5,657 bases of DNA from Oscillospiraceae bacterium (lineage in GTDB: Bacteria; Bacillota; Clostridia; Oscillospirales; Oscillospiraceae), in the NCBI GenBank assembly GCA_020025615.1, contig JAHHRT010000091.1, positions 1-5,657 of the forward strand, written 5' to 3'. This document shows, piece after piece, positions 3,671 through 5,657 of this stretch. Each line of letters starts with the position of its first letter. Position 1 is the first letter of the stretch. Under the pieces are notes generated by a model, which was not told the origin of the DNA, did not search any database, and saw only the letters and a list, made by a program, of their open reading frames with translations. The translations under genes were made by a program, and so were the position numbers.

Positions 3671-5578
3671 TTGAAGGATTGGGCAACTTTAACTACTGTC
3701 GAAGAAATGGAAGCTGCCACCAACTCTCTGCTGGAGAACGGCAAGAAAGTTGGCGCTGACTCCTGGCAGCAGCGGGTCAAGAATCAGACCCCCCACTGCG
3801 GCTTCGGTGAAAAGGGCACCTGCTGCCGTATCTGCGCAATGGGCCCCTGCCGTATTACCCCCAAGAGCCCCAGAGGCATCTGTGGCTGCGACGTTCACGG
3901 CATCGTCGCAAGAAACTTCCTGCGCTTCTCCGCTAGCGGTACTGCTACGCATTCCGACCATGGTCGTGAGATCATGCACACCCTGCATGATGCAAGCCCT
4001 GATGGATTCTATCAGGTCAAGGACCCCGAGAAGCTGATCCGCATCGCCAAGGAGTGGGGTGTGGAGACCGAGGGCAAGGATATTTATGATCTGGCCCACG
4101 AGGTGGCTGAGGTCGGCCTTATGGAGTACGGCAAGCCCTTCGGCTACCAGAAGTTCATGAGCCGTCTGCCTGAGCACACCCAGAAGCTGCTGGAAGAGCA
4201 GGAGCTGATGCCCCGCGCTATCGACCGCGAGGTCTCCCAGTCTCTGCACATGACCCACATGGGCTGTTCTTCTCTGCCCGAGGCTCTGCTGCAGCAGGCT
4301 CTTCGTTCCGCTATGTCCGATGGCTGGGGCGGTTCCATGATGGGCACTGAGTTCTCCGACGTTCTGTTCGGCACTCCCAAGCCCGTTGACACCACTGCTA
4401 ACATCGGCGTTATGGAAGAGGACATGGTCAACATCATTGTTCACGGCCACGATCCCTCCCTGTCCGAGATGGTCGTTCACTATGCACAGGATCCCGAGAT
4501 GATTGCTCTGGCCAAGGAAATGGGCGCTAAGGGCATCAACGTCGCCGGTGTCTGCTGCACCTCCAACGAAGTCGCTATGCGTCATGGCATCCCCATGGCC
4601 GGTAACTTCCTGAACCAGGAGAACGTTGTTCTCACCGGTGCCTGCGAAGCCATCGTTGTTGACGTGCAGTGTATCTTCCCCGCACTGGGACCCCTCAGCA
4701 AGTGCTTCCACACCAAGTTCATTACCACCTCTCCTGTGGCTCAGATGCCCGATTCCGAGTTCGTCCGCTTCACCACCGGTGACGCAGGCGTGAAGGCTAA
4801 GGAAATCGTGGAGATGGCTGTCAGAAACTTCAAGAACCGTAAGCCTGAGCTGGTCAACATCCCCAAGCAGGTCTCCAAGGCCCGTGTTGGTTACTCCGTT
4901 GAGGCTATCGTGAAGGTTCTGGATGGCGTTGCTAACTCTCAGGTTGACGAGTTCGGCACCACCAAGCCCCTGCTGGACTGCATCACCTCCGGCGTTATCC
5001 GCGGTGCTGTTGCTCTGGTTGGCTGTAACAACCCCAAGGTCCGTCCTGACTCCGCTCACATCGCACTGATGAAGAAGCTGCTGGAGAACGATATCGTCTG
5101 CATCGTGTCCGGCTGCTCTGCACAGGCTGCTGCCAAGGCTGGCCTGATGGATCCTGTACAGGCTAAGGAATACTGCGGCGACGGCCTCAAGAGAGTCTGC
5201 GAGCTGGCTGACATTCCTCCTGTTCTGCACATGGGCTCCTGCGTGGATATTTCCCGTATGATGGTCCTGGCTGCTGAGCTGTCCAAGGATTCCGGTATTC
5301 CCATCTCCAAGCTGCCTGTCGTTGGCTGCGCTCCCGAGTGGATGTCCGAGAAGGCTGTTTCCATCGGCAACTACGTTGTCGGTACCGGCCTGGATACCTT
5401 CCTGGGTGTTGAGCCCTTCATCTCCGGCTCCGAGAGAGTTGCTTCTCTGCTGACCAGCGATGACGAAGGCTACAAGAAGTGGGTCGAGGCTAACTTCACC
5501 GTTGAGAAGGATATCGATAAGCTGGGCGATCTGATGATCCAGCGCATCGAGGACAAGCGTGCCGCTCTGGGCATCTAA
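3671..5578 (+). CDS. cooS: Anaerobic Ni-Fe carbon monoxide dehydrogenase, catalytic subunit
   Basis: A complete 635-residue CooS/AcsA protein, cytoplasmic and acting as a homodimer. It interconverts CO and CO2 with ferredoxin-type electron carriers. Cluster D: C43 and C51. Cluster B: C52, C55, C60 and C71. The nickel C-cluster is served by H260, C295 or C296, C334, C452, C482 and C524. K561 (after CAPEWMSE) and H94, with D217, match the acid-base residues of Carboxydothermus CooS-II by recalled alignment. The TTG start is set by AGGAGG at 3657-3662. Length is normal for the family. The N-terminus and the cooC gene downstream fit an ACS-linked CODH of the Wood-Ljungdahl pathway, where CO passes to acetyl-CoA synthase; a stand-alone CODH is not excluded. 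Codon use differs from the upstream genes (CGT, GCT, GTT favoured, CGG almost absent), as in highly expressed genes. Confidence 0.97.
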   Translation: MKDWATLTTVEEMEAATNSLLENGKKVGADSWQQRVKNQTPHCGFGEKGTCCRICAMGPCRITPKSPRGICGCDVHGIVARNFLRFSASGTATHSDHGREIMHTLHDASPDGFYQVKDPEKLIRIAKEWGVETEGKDIYDLAHEVAEVGLMEYGKPFGYQKFMSRLPEHTQKLLEEQELMPRAIDREVSQSLHMTHMGCSSLPEALLQQALRSAMSDGWGGSMMGTEFSDVLFGTPKPVDTTANIGVMEEDMVNIIVHGHDPSLSEMVVHYAQDPEMIALAKEMGAKGINVAGVCCTSNEVAMRHGIPMAGNFLNQENVVLTGACEAIVVDVQCIFPALGPLSKCFHTKFITTSPVAQMPDSEFVRFTTGDAGVKAKEIVEMAVRNFKNRKPELVNIPKQVSKARVGYSVEAIVKVLDGVANSQVDEFGTTKPLLDCITSGVIRGAVALVGCNNPKVRPDSAHIALMKKLLENDIVCIVSGCSAQAAAKAGLMDPVQAKEYCGDGLKRVCELADIPPVLHMGSCVDISRMMVLAAELSKDSGIPISKLPVVGCAPEWMSEKAVSIGNYVVGTGLDTFLGVEPFISGSERVASLLTSDDEGYKKWVEANFTVEKDIDKLGDLMIQRIEDKRAALGI

Positions 5579-5605
5579 TATTACATAGTACGAGGTCTTT
5601 TTCCA

Positions 5606-5657
5606 ATGAAAGTAGCGATTACCGGCAAGGGCGGCGTGGGTAAAACCACCCTGTCCT
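5606..5657 (+). CDS. cooC: CODH nickel-insertion ATPase CooC (N-terminus only, cut by window end)
   Basis: The first 17 codons read MKVAITGKGGVGKTTLS. GKGGVGKTT (7-15) is the deviant Walker A motif of the MinD/NifH/CooC family, with the signature lysine at K8 and the P-loop lysine at K13. Directly after cooS this is most likely CooC, which uses ATP to help load nickel into the C-cluster. GAGG (5592-5595) lies 10 bases before the ATG, somewhat far, so translation may be weaker than for cooS. The gap after cooS is 27 bases with no terminator, so the two are co-transcribed. A related ParA/MinD-type ATPase cannot be excluded from 17 residues. Confidence 0.85.
   Translation, partial: MKVAITGKGGVGKTTLS

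Noticed and set aside
3689..5230. A long minus-strand open frame (513 codons) opposite cooS
   Set aside because: It is the shadow of the strongly biased cooS codons. It has no credible start signals, and its low-complexity composition matches no known protein type.

Overview
The window is from a Gram-positive anaerobe, most likely a gut clostridium of the Oscillospiraceae type. This is inferred from strong AGGAGG ribosome binding sites, textbook sigma-A promoters, moderately GC-rich genes with AT-rich spacers, a YtrA-type ABC operon, an intergenic repeat of a style I recognise from such genomes, and a CO dehydrogenase gene followed by its nickel-insertion partner. The species cannot be named from the sequence.

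Layout: positions 1-167 hold non-coding, hairpin-rich DNA (a probable dispersed intergenic repeat and a GC-rich hairpin). A near-consensus promoter (179-207) then drives a tight three-gene operon on the plus strand: a GntR/YtrA-family repressor (256-624), an ABC ATPase (617-1498) and an ABC-2-type permease with a large extra C-terminal domain (1473-3254). The reading frames overlap by 8 and 26 bases, so translation is probably coupled. A strong intrinsic terminator (3287-3317, with more T's to 3327) closes the operon. By family, this is a self-repressed export or envelope-stress module that opens when the small repressor releases its operator; the substrate is not visible in the sequence.

Positions 3255-3670 form a 416-base AT-rich spacer that serves the next operon. 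It has several inverted repeats, a strong promoter (3556-3584) whose -35 box lies inside a 7-bp-arm dyad, and a roughly 80-nt leader that begins with a long stem-loop followed by a U-run. The leader ends at a strong ribosome binding site and a TTG start.

The cooS/acsA gene (3671-5578) encodes a complete 635-residue Ni-Fe carbon monoxide dehydrogenase with all the cysteine and histidine ligands expected for clusters B, C and D. It is followed after 27 bases by the first 17 codons of cooC, the P-loop ATPase that matures the nickel site; the window ends inside it. This is the start of a CODH, and plausibly Wood-Ljungdahl (CODH/ACS), operon, but the acs genes that would prove that lie outside the window. 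The least explained parts are the cooS control region and the C-terminal domain of the permease. I do not see a clearly new system here.
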